Shown here: positions 43,472 to 55,639 of the stretch, piece after piece
Numbering within the stretch: the first letter of the stretch is position 1
How the letters are laid out: the number at the start of each line of letters is the position of its first letter
From: Lucinisca nassula
Taxonomy: Eukaryota; Mollusca; Bivalvia; Lucinida; Lucinidae
Direction of reading: 5' to 3'
DNA: 64,000 nucleotides
Assembly (NCBI GenBank): GCA_963580285.1
Contig: OY757017.1
Location: 20,521,395-20,585,394, forward strand
Program-made: the position numbers and the translations under genes
The notes under the pieces: model-generated
The model's input: only the letters and a program-made list of their open reading frames with translations
What the model was told of the DNA's origin: nothing
Databases searched by the model: none

Positions 43472-45822
43472 ACTGAAACAACTATAATTTGCTATAAATA
43501 TAACAAACCTGTTAGATCTATTATTTTTAATTTCAATAAACTTGTTTCAGATCTTGATATTGATACTAATACTCCTGATTCATGCGATTGTAAAAACTCA
43601 AAGTATTGCTATCCTGCTGCTGGTCATGTAATTACTGGCAATTTGAAAATTATTCCTGATTCTAGGATAAGGAATATAATTTCTAAAGGACCGAAATATC
43701 GGTTTCCTTCTAAAATTGATTTCAGTAAATGTAGAGATGAAATCGCTGCTTCCTTGAATGAATTCGGTAATCGATGGTGTAAGCGATAGTATGTTGAGCA
43801 TAAAGCCCTTAAGGACTGGAAACTTAGCATTTTAAAACTAGTGAATAAACGCATTTCTTTCTATTCTCAAAACACTATCTTATTACCTCCAAAGCCCAAG
43901 ACGTCTTTACGTCATCTTAATCTAGGTATTCAGGAATTTCATAAGAAGTTTGTTTTGGCCCCTGCAGACAAAGTAGAAGTAAAACAAAGATCAGGAATTG
44001 ATACAATTAACTTACTCCATCCATAAAAGACACCAAAGGGAAAGAAATACAAACATTAAGCGACCAGACCATAATGGAAACCTAAACAAAGGAAGGCCAT
44101 ATGGACAGTTACTTTCCCACAAAATGGCCATATGGCCATCCAAAATTAAAAGACACAAGTGATACACACAGTAAGTAACAAACAACAACATAAATAAATC
44201 GCCACAGAAGAGCCGCCTTGGAACGGTCAGTGGAAGATTTCCACTGGGGGGCTTAAATCGATTTTACGTGGCCACAATCCTCGCCCTTACTTCCTACTTA
44301 CGTCGTCGTTGTGTGACGGCTCCACTATGTTAACAAGCTTAAGCAGGAGCTTGTTGGTGCTAAGGCGGCAGGCCTATGAACTTCAGCCTTTAGCTGAAGA
44401 GAGAACTATAGTAGATAAACATGTTTGTCTTTCAGCCACCAAGTTTGCTGTGTGTGTTAACGAAGGCCAAGACAAGCTTCCTATGCTATACTGGTTACCA
44501 AAAAATTCATAAAAGACCTTACAAAGCACGGTTTATTGCAAATTCTAGCTCTTGCACTACCACTGAACTTTCTAAATTATTAACTTCCTGTCTTACTGCT
44601 ATTAAAACGCATGTAATTAAATATTGTGATAAAGTCTTTGAAAGATCAGGAAGAAATCAGTTTTGGTCTATAAAAAATTCGAATGAGGTTTCAAATAAAT
44701 TGAAATCCAGACATTTTCGTGCTTCTAGTCTGTCTACTTACGATTTTTCCACTCTTTACACTACACTTCCGCATAATCTTATAAAAGAAAAGCTTAATGA
44801 TTTAATTGAATGGGCTTTTCACAGAGAAGATTCTCTCTATCTTGCATGTAATGTCAGAAATGCATTTTTCACTTCTAAAGAGCATAAGAATTATACACTT
44901 TGGTCATGTCAGAAAGTATGTGATGCCCTCACCTTTCTACTTGACAATATTTATATTAGATTCGGTACTAAGTTATTTAGACAAATTGTGGGTATTCCGA
45001 TGGGTACGAATTGCACACCTCTTGTGGCTGATCTGTTCTTGTATTGTTATGAAAGAGACTTCATTTTGTCGCTTTCCATTGATAACCAATCTGAAATTAT
45101 TGAAGCTTTTAGCTACACTTCTAGATATTTAGATGATTTATTAAATATTGATAATACCTATTTCGATGGTTTGATCAGTCAGATTTTCCCCCCAGAACTT
45201 CAGTTAAATAAAGCAAATTCTTCTGATACCGAGGCCCCGTTTTTGGATTTACATCTATCTATTGTAGATGGGTTTGTTTTATGCAAGATTTATGATAAAC
45301 GCGAGGACTGATTTTGAGATTGTAAATTTTCCTTTTTTGGATGGTGATGTTCCTCATGCCCCATCCTATGGCGTTTATATTTCGCAATTAATTCGATTTG
45401 CTAGAGTGTGTAGCCATGTACTTGACTTCAACACTCGTAATAAATTATTAACGGCTAAACTTCTTAATCAGGGTTATCGGTACCATAAACTACGCAAAGC
45501 CTTTTCAAAATTTTATAGACGCCATTCTGATTTAATTTCAAAATTCAATATTGGACTTAAATCTCTTCTGCAACAAGGTCTATCGGAACCCGAATTTTAT
45601 GGTGACTTAGTATATAAATTAAGAAAAATATATAACCGCAATGACTTCAGCACCCAATTTTGTAAAATCATTCTTCGATATAAAAAGATTGGGTACAACA
45701 TGGATATTATACGACAGACTGCATGCATGGTAGTTAACCCAATCAAGGTTGGCAACTTTGCTTCCCTCTTTAATTGCACGCCGGTGGGTCAGGCCTCAGA
45801 TTCTATAACGGCTCCAACGTAA
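43472..45822 (+). pseudogene. PLE reverse transcriptase with CxC domain (broken)
   Basis: The frame runs through SCDCKNSKYC (CxC motif, about 43582), GHVITGNLKII and KGPKYRFPS, a TAG at 43787, then FVLAPADK at 43945-43971, where an inverted 3' UTR copy interrupts it. After a 7-base insertion near 44350 it resumes at ELQPLAEERTIVDK; an extra A in the A-run near 44500 shifts frame. The RT core is 44502-45308: TYDFSTLYTTLPH (motif A), IVGIPMGTNCTPLVADLFL (motif B), SRYLDDLL (motif C) and FLDLHLSI. A 2-base deletion at 45309 moves it to the last frame (FEIVNFPFLDGDVP ... GYRYHKLRKAFSKFYRR), which ends at a TAA closing at 45822. There is no in-frame TGA that would support selenocysteine recoding. 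Confidence 0.85.
43972..44295 (-). repeat. Inverted copy of the PLE 3' UTR inserted within its RT domain
   Basis: The sequence is the reverse complement of about 46078-46397, for example GTAGAAGTAAAACAAAGATC here against GATCTTTGTTTTACTTCTAC there, and GGAAGATTTCCAC against GTGGAAATCTTCC. It splits the ADK/NVVVV coding block. Penelope-like elements are known for such tandem and inverted partial copies. Confidence 0.85.
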
Positions 45823-46404
45823 AGGCTTATTGAGAATTAGAGTGATCTAATTCAAGGTAATGTTGGTTGGTGCCTGATGCTCTGTCTCTGGTTGGGCCCA
45901 TCGGGGTCTAACTGTTGGTTTTCTTTTGCTCCAGCATTTCAGTAGTTTCTTGCTGTCGAGTCCTCACCGTTGTCTCACCTCTGTGGTTCTTTTATTTTTG
46001 TGTTCACGGAGATGTTGCACTGATGAGTTAGGAGGCCTTCATGCGGACTGAACAAATTATTTGTCTAAATCGCGACGGAAGTAATGGCGAGGATTGTGGC
46101 CACGTAAGGTTGATTTGGGCCCCCCGGTGGAAATCTTCCACTAACCGTTCCGGGGCGGCTCTTCTGTGGCGGTTTGTTTGTGTTGTTGTTTGTTGCTTAC
46201 TGTGTGTATCACTTGTGTCTTTTGGTTTTGGATGGCCATATGGCCATTTTGTGGGAAAGTAACTGTCCTTATGGCCTTCCTTTGTTTAGGTTTCCTTTAT
46301 TGTCTGGTCGCTTAATGTTTGTATTTCTTTCCCTTTGGTGTCTTTTATGGGTGGAGTAAGTTAATTGTATCAATTCCTGATCTTTGTTTTACTTCTACTT
46401 TGAT

Positions 46405-46640
46405 TCCAGCCGGGGTCGGCAACATTCTTTCAGGGAGATTGATCATGAAATCTTTTCTACGGTCATTCTCTCCCTTCCACTGATTCAAGTCGGGCAGTTG
46501 TCAGTTTCTGGCAAAATGTGCACTATACTGGTTAACCACTTACATATAAGCATGCCCAGGAAAAGTGTGGATAGGGTAAACTGACTGGCTCAAAAATGAC
46601 CTAAAATAGTGTTGACCAGGTCGTTAAACTCCAATACAAA
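46405..46640 (+). mobile_element. SINE family T, 3' part
   Basis: It continues from TTTGATTCCAGCCGGGGTCG through CATTCTCTCCCTTCCACTG, TACTGGTTAACCACTTA and AAACTCCAATACAAACAAAC. Imperfect TGTCTGTCAGATC / TGTCTATCTGATC flanks (about 43389 and 46647) fit an old duplication around the whole SINE. Confidence 0.82.
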
Positions 46641-46685
46641 CAAACATGTCTATCTGATCACCCTGCCTTTAGAAATTCTGTATCT

Positions 46686-47062
46686 GCATTAGGGCTGGCT
46701 AATCGGAGCTGAAAAGATAATAGATTATCATTCCTGTCATTGCGATCGATAGTCGATTAGTGATCACTGAAGATTGGTCATAAAACATGTATTACCTGTC
46801 TGGCTTGCTGTCTGAGCATGACTCCTATCATATGCTGCACTTTTCCATATTTATTTGAACAGACAGACCTGAGCAAATTGTGTAGACCCAGATGAGACGC
46901 CACAGAATGCGGTGTCTCATCTGGGTCTGCACTGTTTGCCAATCATACAGCTATTTTAGGCACAACTTTGGGTAGTAAATTGTACTTATCAAATAATCGA
47001 TTACAAGCGAATCAGTTATGATAATAATCTTTGTGGAATTTATCGACTGAATAATCTGCATA
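46686..47062 (-). repeat. Repeat R, inverted copy, with hairpin motif H, copy 11
   Basis: Begins AGGGCTGGCTAATCGGAGCT, the complement of the end at 38556. The hairpin at 46870-46942 has arms GATGAGACGCCACAG / TGCGGTGTCTCATC. Confidence 0.75.
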
Positions 47063-47689
47063 TTGCCTTGATGCTTCTGATTAGGTTTCTGAACAATACA
47101 AATACTCCAATACAAACAAACAAACAAGGTTTCTAAACAGCTTAGTCTGAATTAGATGATGTTGATGAAGAGTGGGGCTGTATAGTTTGGCAGAGCAAAG
47201 CTATCGTTTGCACCTGCCTTTAGCATATTATTAAATAAGTAAACCAAGTCAACCAATCATCTGAATACAACTGATACAGAAACAAAGCTATACTGTATGT
47301 GGCTGTTGCAAAAAAAAGCCACAATACCGAATCTTCTTGTGGACACAGCAAATTTCACAACACCTGAGCTGCCCCTCCCAGTAAATCTTACATGTGATTA
47401 CTTTACAGGTCCTTTTAAGTATTTCAGGTGGGATATCAGAATGCAACAATTTAAGCAATTATGAATGTCTATGTCACCCAAATGCTTCCCACAGATTTCA
47501 GCTAAATGCAACAGACCTTTTTGTTGCAGATGTGGTTTGAAGATTTTCAAGCTGGCCAACATGGCAGCCATCTGGGAGATCAGTACAGGGTTCAACATAA
47601 ACTTTTTTAATAAGTGGACAAGGTGGTCCTGTAACTCTTGGGATACACTGGACCTGATCTAAGTTCAGCTGGACTGAAGAAATGATGAA

Positions 47690-48430
47690 AATCATACAGA
47701 AGCCACAGGTCTTTGATATTTGGTATGTAGCTTCATGTAGTGGACCTCTACCAAGATTGTTCAAATTATGGCAATTGGGCCAAAAATGGCCGCTCCTGGG
47801 GCCCACATGTTTCACATAGACTTAGGAGGCCTTCATGTGGATTGAACAAATTATTTGTCTTAATCGCGACTGAAGTAAGGGGTGAGGATTGTGGCTACGT
47901 AAAATTGATTTAAGCCCCCCCCACCCCCCCCCCCTTCCCCAGTGGAATTTGCTTCCGCTGCAATTCCAAGGCGGTTCTAAGTCGCGGTTTATTTTTGTTA
48001 TGGTTTGTCTTTGGGTATTTATGTTGCTTGTATTATTTTATTTTGGATAGCCTATTGGCCATTTTGTGGGAAAGTAACTGTCCTTTTGGCTTTCCGCTGT
48101 TGGCGTTTCCATTAGGGTCTGTTGTTTCATGTTTGTGTTTCTTTCCCTTTGGTGTCTCTGATGGGAGCTGTGGGCTAATTGTATCGATTCCTGATCATTG
48201 CCTCCACTTCTATTTTATTGGGAAAACCTTAAAAAGCTTCATTTCTGAAACCAGAAGGCCTGGGTCTTTGATATTTGGTATGAAGCTATATCTAGTGGAC
48301 CCTTACTAAGATTGTTCAAATTATAGTAAAAAGTATTGGGGCCAAAATGACTTACATAGACCTATGTTTCTTGTGTGAAAGCAGAAGGCCCAGATCTTTG
48401 AAAGATTATTCAAATTATAGCCTTGAGATC
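47690..48430 (-). mobile_element. Element II-type tandem units (inverted), interrupted by PLE 3' UTR
   Basis: 47690-47821 and 48220-48430 are complements of the 170-bp unit of element II (GATATTTGGTATGTAGCTTC, CCAAGATTGTTCAAATTAT). The two parts join cleanly when 47822-48219 is removed, so the latter is a separate insertion. Confidence 0.75.
47822..48219 (+). mobile_element. Solo PLE 3'-end fragment
   Basis: About 80% similar by eye to 46028-46397 of the Naiad-like element (GGAGGCCTTCATG, AAATTATTTGTCT, GGCCATTTTGTGGGAAAGTA, TTCTTTCCCTTTGGTGTC). It contains no RT coding and is an extreme 5' truncation. Confidence 0.82.
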
Positions 48431-48453
48431 AAAAATGTAATTTAAATGGCATA

Positions 48454-50219
<1,766 letters not shown>

Positions 50220-50321
50220 TTAAATAAAGAAAAATGCAGTGTATTCAAGGAACATTTGCGAGACTGTATGCGCGAACGCCGAACAGCTCTTCTTAACCTT
50301 CGTAGCTTGCGTAAGCTGCAG
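50220..50321 (+). CDS. Candidate exon, unknown protein (basic helix-like)
   Basis: An open frame ends at donor CTGCAG|GTACGT (50321) and encodes VFKEHLRDCMRERRTALLNL and RSLRKLQ, an amphipathic, Arg/Leu-rich segment with protein-like codon use. The acceptor side is A-rich and poor. No family was recognised. The frame does not join in phase with the best frame of 50477-50567, which weakens the pairing. Confidence 0.3.
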
Positions 50322-50476
50322 GTACGTTTTCTCAATGCCCAATTGATGTTTAACACCTACTATAACATGTTTATTGTCATTGTTATTCAAATTAGGCAAA
50401 CAGATTACCAGACTAACACAGGTGATCGCTTAACGAGTTAACGACCTAATCATGTAAAAGATAATTGATGTTTCAG

Positions 50477-50567
50477 AAGGTACAGGGAAAGGCTGATGCT
50501 TTTACAACAGCGCAACCGGCAAGTTAGCAATCCGTCTTCTCCAAGACGCACTTTTGATGTTGTTTGA
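50477..50567 (+). CDS. Candidate terminal exon, unknown protein
   Basis: After acceptor GATGTTTCAG (50476) the frame gives RYRERLMLLQQRNRQVSNPS and SPRRTFDVV, stop TGA at 50565-50567. It resembles the C-terminus of a small basic protein; not recognised. Only a phase mismatch with the upstream candidate argues against it. Confidence 0.3.
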
Positions 50568-50725
50568 GACGAATATCAAATACGTGCCGAAAGCTTTGTA
50601 GCACCGTTTAGAACTTTCCATCACGTGCTTCTGAACTGGTATTTGAGATGATTGACAAACGTCTTAACGTTTTAAGCGTGGGCGCTGTCAGTTTATGTTA
50701 CAATAGATTTTAATACTGCTCAAAA

Positions 50726-51065
50726 GAAGATTGTGGATACTCGTTAAAACCTCCAAAGTGGTTCTAACCAGCAGTACCCACAATCTATAGTCTGCTCAAA
50801 ACAGAGACTGTGGATACTCGTTAAAACCTCTAGGTGGCGACAGGGCTTGAGATGTCATTTCATCTCAGTGTTGGGTAAAAATCCCACAAAATTGGAAGCA
50901 ACATCTCCAAAATGACCTGTACAGTGTTGACAGGGATGTTAAACCTCAAATCAAACAAAACAAACAAAACCTCGAGGCGGTTCTAACAAGCACTATCCAC
51001 AAGCGAATATATATTCTGCTCAAAACAGACTGTGGATACTCGTTAAAACCTCGAAGCTGTAGTCA
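50726..51065. repeat. Cluster of palindromic element P copies, one split by a SINE S1 tail
   Basis: Three copies of GTGGATACTCGTTAAAACCTC with GGTTCTAACAAGCA partners. The second is interrupted by 50836-50972, a 5'-truncated S1 (GACAGGGCTTGAGATG ... CAAACAAAAC), in plus orientation. Confidence 0.65.
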
Positions 51066-51159
51066 CAGTTTTGGTGCAGAAACAAGAAAGAACAATGAAT
51101 GAACCCCTGTATATACATGTATTAAAGTGGCCGAGCAGGCACTCGACATTGAATCAAGC

Positions 51160-51440
51160 GTGGTAGCTCAATGGGGTAGTGCACCTGCCTTTGATGCTAG
51201 AGGCCCCCGGTTTGATTCCCGGCAACGGTAATAAAAATGCGGTGTTCGAACATGCTCTGGGTGAATGCCACAAAGTGCATCGTCCTCCGCATCGGGACAT
51301 TAACTGGGGACCCCCTGCACATTCAGGGAGGCTAAGCCTGCCCAGGCAAAGTGATGCGAGTCGTACCGTCCAATGCTATTGGTTTCATTGAGTGGCAGGT
51401 ATCAAGATGTCCTTTCATCTATGTCGGGTAAATACTGTGT
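51160..51440 (+). mobile_element. tRNA-headed SINE with S1-type body (family W)
   Basis: The head has A box TAGCTCAATGGGGTAGTGC and B box GGTTTGATTCC (51209-51219). The body then contains TAAGCCTGCCCAGGCAAAG, GTCGTACCGTCCA, TATTGGTTTCATTG and CCTTTCATCTATGTCGGGTAAA, identical in order to S1. This links the head-less S1 repeats to a tRNA-derived ancestor. Confidence 0.75.
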
Positions 51441-51703
51441 TTGTTTTCATCCTGCAAACCTGGATAGGCAATGACCGATCACACTAGAATTGAAAACGGT
51501 CCAATGTCTTAACCCTTATCCTGCTGAATAAATTTAGCCACAGCCATCGTTGACTGCCAAACATTAAAATTTCTTAACATTATTCACAAGCTGCTTGACA
51601 AACAGTGTAGGACCTCATCTCTGTTTGCAAAAGTAGGGGTTGTTATGGGTTAAATGTACACTAAACCCACTTTATAACTGAGTCTCCTGTTGTGCCCATT
51701 TCT

Positions 51704-51988
51704 GTTTGTTTGATTTGAGGTTTAACGTCCCCTTCAACACTGTGTAGGTCATTTTGGAGACGTTGCTTCCAATTTTGTGGGACTTTTACTCATCATTGAG
51801 ATGAAATGACACCTCAAGCCCTATCACCCAATGAAACCAATATGGTTTATAAGTATGGGCGGGCTGCCTCGCATCGTTTTGCATGGGTAGGCTTAGATCC
51901 TCTAAGCGTGTTACCAGTACTCATGTAGTGTGCTGGGAAGCCTCATGCAGCCCATCTATTTCTTAAAGCCCCGATGAGCGGGGGGGCA
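51704..51988 (-). mobile_element. SINE-like repeat S1
   Basis: TGTTTGATTTGAGGTTTAAC start on the plus strand (tail) to AAGCCCCGATGAGCGGGG; a short deletion near 51930 removes the GTCGGTTTCAGC part. Confidence 0.83.
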
Positions 51989-53136
51989 ACCATTTCTGTA
52001 TGCATTGGAATTGCACAAGGAGGGTAAATTACAAGGATTCATGTCAAAAATACATTGTGTATAAAGAAGTTGTTTTGTGAAAGCAAAATGTGGAACAAAG
52101 GATTAATTCTTTCATGGAGGCTTACAATATTAGGCAATAGTAATTATCAGTTCTCAACAAGCTGTTGTATGATAAGCGCTTTGACGTAGCAACACTAAAT
52201 CAAGGCTAGGTGCAAAGGACTAAACTCAACCATTATAGATAAAGGTATCAGGGCTCAAGCTAGAGGGCGACTCGGGCGAAGAAGTCGCCTTGTTGGGGCT
52301 CACTTCGCCGACTTTGGCGATGAAAGCGAAAAAAACTTCGCCCTGAAATTTCGCCCGTTTTTTGTGTCTTCCTTGTGAACAGTAACGGTAAACTGACAAG
52401 GTGACGATAATCCTTCGATCCACTAGTGTCGGAAATCTCAGTAATTACACTGAACAAAGCTAACTGTTTATTCTTGACTTCGTCCCAGTTGCAGTTTGGT
52501 ACTGTTATGTAATTTAATTCTAACCGTTAGCTCATGCAGCTCGAGCCACTTGCAACACGCTTAGTAGTCTTGTACTGTCATAAATCCATCTCGGTTGATT
52601 GCACAAAGTTTTTATTGCATTAAGAGCCAATTAAGATTACACAAGATTATGTAACTTAAACAGGTATATTTGTACCGTTGGCTCGTGCCAAAGTCCGGGT
52701 GCGGACGTACTTTGTCAGGTACTGTTGTATACAGTAATAAGAATAATCTGACCGGTAACATTGACACTGCATTAGGATTTAATAAATTTTAAATACAGAT
52801 GGGTTATTTGCCATTGATTTGTTTGTACATTACTTTTGCATCCATCAATCGTTTTCATTTTTTTATGGACAGCAACAAAAGTAGGAAGCAATTTTTTATT
52901 TTGTAAGTGAAAATAATTATTACTTGCCGGTAAATATTCAGTTACTCAGTAATTATCCAAATTCATAAAAAATAACAACTGATTTTCATCTAGCGAGGTT
53001 GTTCCCCCTTGTTTCAAATTACACAATTGTGACAGGTACTTAGTGAACTGATCTTTTACATAGAAACCTCTTTACTTTATAACACCTTTCATGATAACAT
53101 GGTTGGATATAACAAAAGTTACAGCTTGCCCAAATA
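51989..53136. other. Mostly unannotated interval
   Basis: 52255-52360 has a GGCGA-rich segment (GAGGGCGACTCGGGCGAAGA, then TTCGCCGACTTTGGCGATGA); a related TTCTCCC-rich segment lies at 53560-53640. The 65-residue minus-strand frames over it are compositional. Otherwise nothing was recognised. Confidence 0.4.
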
Positions 53137-53336
53137 CAGTAAAATTACTATATTAAGACCACCTTTGGGACAGTTCAAAAGTGGTCTTTAAGACCACTTT
53201 TGAACAGTCCCAAAAGTGGTCTCTGATCAGGGGTCACTGTATGCAGAAAACAGAAAGAATAACTGCAGCCAACCAAATAAGCTTTTTAAAGCAGAATTAG
53301 TCTTCATTTCAGGTGGTCTCAATAGTGGAATTGATT
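53137..53336. mobile_element. Pogo-like MITE (CAGTAAAATTA)
   Basis: Left end CAGTAAAATTACTATATTAA, central palindrome GACAGTTCAAAAGTGGTCTT / AGACCACTTTTGAAC, right end AGGTGGTCTCAATAGTGGAA without a clean CACTG. Confidence 0.7.
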
Positions 53337-53368
53337 GATAACCCTATAAAATACACTCTCCAAATAGG

Positions 53369-53506
53369 GATTCATTGGGCGACAGGGCTTGAGATGTCAT
53401 TTCATCTCAATGTTGGGTAAAAGTCCCACAAAATTGGAAGCAGTGTCTCCAAAATGACCTTTACAGTGTTGACGGGGATGTTAAACCTCAAATCAAACAA
53501 ATAAAT
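53369..53506 (+). mobile_element. SINE-like repeat S1, 5'-truncated
   Basis: GGGCGACAGGGCTTGAGATG through to AACCTCAAATCAAACAAAT. Confidence 0.8.
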
Positions 53507-53835
53507 CTCCAAATAGGGGTTTACAGGAGAACTCATTACATTGTTGTTGTTCAGCGTTAAGCCGCACCCACTTCTCCCTAGACCCAGCAAACTTCTCCCT
53601 ATTTTCCCAGGTGGGAGAAGTCACTTCTCCCAAATTTTTTGGGCTAGCTTGGGCCCTGGGTATGCACATGAATGTAATCAGACCGGACAGTCGTCGGCAG
53701 TCGCGAGGGGACGACAAAGGAAAGGGGAAGCAGAAAGGGGAAGCATCCCCAACTGCCACCGAGTGTAGGTTGGGAAAATAGGCCTGGACTGAGATCCAAA
53801 CTTTCGTTCAAGCCCTAAATTCCACTTTTTATTTA

Positions 53836-53899
53836 AACAGTGTGGACCCCGATCAGACGCCACGTTCTGTGGCGCCTGATCTGAGTCTCCATTGCTTGC
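53836..53899. repeat. Hairpin motif H, copy 12
   Basis: CAGTGTGGACCCCGATCAGA, CGCCACGTTCTGTGGCGCC, TGATCTGAGTCTCCATTG: arms pair with G-U and one mismatch. Confidence 0.72.
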
Positions 53900-55250
53900 C
53901 AAGCCCCTAACAGCGAACATTCTCTACTGAAATCATATACGCTAATTGGTGATTGATTTTTACATGACCCGTGGCGTCCAGACAATAATAAATCTGAAGG
54001 CGGGATGCAGTAGATTTTTTACTATCGCGTAGCTCCGCCGGTCTGCTGTGGGTTCACCAGTATTGGATGGTGATGTAAAGTATTGATTGCGGTTACTTTG
54101 ACATACTTGTCACTTGTAACACCAATTCTGGTGTAGCATGTCAGTGTTTTTTGACGTATCTGCTCTTTAATGAACCGAGGGGATATGACGTACTGCTAAC
54201 TTGCCGGGCGCCCGGTTGTAAGTTACAGAGAAAATTAAATTGTTACATTACTATAAAAAACGGCTATGTATATTGAAAATATTACCAACAAAAAGAAAAA
54301 TAAACAATAATTTACAGACAAAAATTCTGATATCTTTCATATTTCTGCTCAAAACTTAGTTTTTTTGGAAAACTGTTAGAATGTTTCAGCGAGGCGCTTC
54401 TGACGAGTACCCACCATCCATGTTTTATTAACAGAAATAAGAAAAGATAAAGACGAAACTGCGCGCGTAAAAATTGACTGGGGCGAATGGACCAATTTTT
54501 CCCTTCAGGCGAAACCTGCGCATCTGAAATTGACTGGGACGAATCATCAATTTGCTGAAATAGATTTGGGAAAACTCGCAGACCTGAATCTGGCGTATAC
54601 ATGTAGGCTTGACTAGTTAGTACAGCTTCACATCGGGAACCAATACACAGGTGCAAAAGGCATTGCCACAGCAGCCCAGGTTGGCAAAATTCGTGTTTTA
54701 ATAGGGGTCTACAAAGCCAAGGATCGTCTTAGAAAGGCGGGAAAAAGCCATGTGCCAACTGTGTGTCAGGAAAGCTAAAAATAATGTTACACTTTCTTTT
54801 CCAATCATTATTTCACTTTATTATCGATTATTTCGGAAACCGTTTCTTTTGTAACGTTTCCAGTTTACATAAGAGTCTGTTTTACACCAGTTTTACAGGA
54901 AGTTTGAGATTTCTTTTCAGATTTTAGAGGGAAATGAGCAAAACTAGACAAAAAGAAAGAAAACAGCAAATCTTGCCCATCAGGGGCTTTTGTACCGGTA
55001 CAGGCAAAAGCGAAATGCGATACAAAGTTTATTTTCGGCGAACCGCAGTATATCATTGCACCCCTACTAAAAATCAAATTACACCATGGTCACAAATGCT
55101 GCATGAATATCGGTGACACTGTAACAATCAAAAATGTTTTTTTCACATCATGACAAATTGAGAAAGAATAACAAAGGTTAACCTTTAATGTTTTTGATTA
55201 AATTCCAAAGCATTATGGACAAGCATACAGGTTTTCTAACATATTTCGTT
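53900..55250. other. Interval without recognised genes
   Basis: It contains one weak palindrome P copy (54365-54420) and no other repeat I can name. The 114-residue minus frame (54312-54656) has no recognised domain and no splice support. Confidence 0.4.
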
Positions 55251-55285
55251 TTAGCCCCCGCCCATCCGGGCTTGAAGAAATAGAT
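55251..55285 (+). mobile_element. SINE S1, 5' part (split by foldback element)
   Basis: GCCCGCCCATCCGGGCTTGA-type start up to GAAATAGAT (55277-55285), which is repeated at 59832-59840 where the SINE resumes. Confidence 0.85.
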
Positions 55286-55639
55286 GGTCGGGTATGAAAC
55301 ACCCTTCCCGATCCCGATCCGAAAATCCCCGATCCAAAATTTTCTATTTGCCCTAATTCATTAATTAGAATATATTTTAAACACTTTTTTGTGTTTATTT
55401 TATCACTTTTAAGTATTTTAATCATTATTTATGTATATTTTGTTTAAATGTGTCCAATTTGTGATTTTATCCTAAATTATTCCTCTCTTAGGGGTATGAA
55501 AGACCCTGCCGATTTTTCGTAAAAATATTGTATTCTTCCGCCTCTAATTAAAAAAATAAACAAAAACCAAATGATAAAATCAGCATAACGGAATTGTTAT
55601 ATACTTTTATGGCTTTTCTAGAATAAAAGAGAACTTAAA

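Larger units (their letters stand above)
43466..46404 (+). mobile_element. Naiad-like Penelope element (PLE), 5'-truncated, inserted in a SINE
   Basis: The 2.9-kb element lies between two halves of a family T SINE, so its ends are known to within a few bases (about 3 T shared at the junctions). Order: CxC-motif domain, reverse transcriptase, long 3' UTR. The permuted Naiad clade has an N-terminal GIY-YIG endonuclease joined to the RT through a CxC domain; that endonuclease would lie 5' of the truncation and is absent here. The 3' UTR (45823-46404) has an inverted partner at 43972-44295 and a separate copy at 47822-48219. Confidence 0.85.

Noticed and set aside
45306..45318. TGA in the Penelope RT as selenocysteine
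   Set aside because: A 2-base deletion puts the frame out at that point; the expected reading continues in the next frame (FEIVNFPF), and no SECIS-like element was sought or seen.
46018..46060. CTGATGAG in the Penelope 3' UTR as a second hammerhead
   Set aside because: CACTGATGAGTTAGGAGGCC lacks the GAAA box, a closing stem II and a cleavage triplet at the right distance; Naiad elements are reported to lack hammerheads.
51160..51230. Functional tRNA gene
   Set aside because: It is followed by a SINE body; the acceptor stem does not close.
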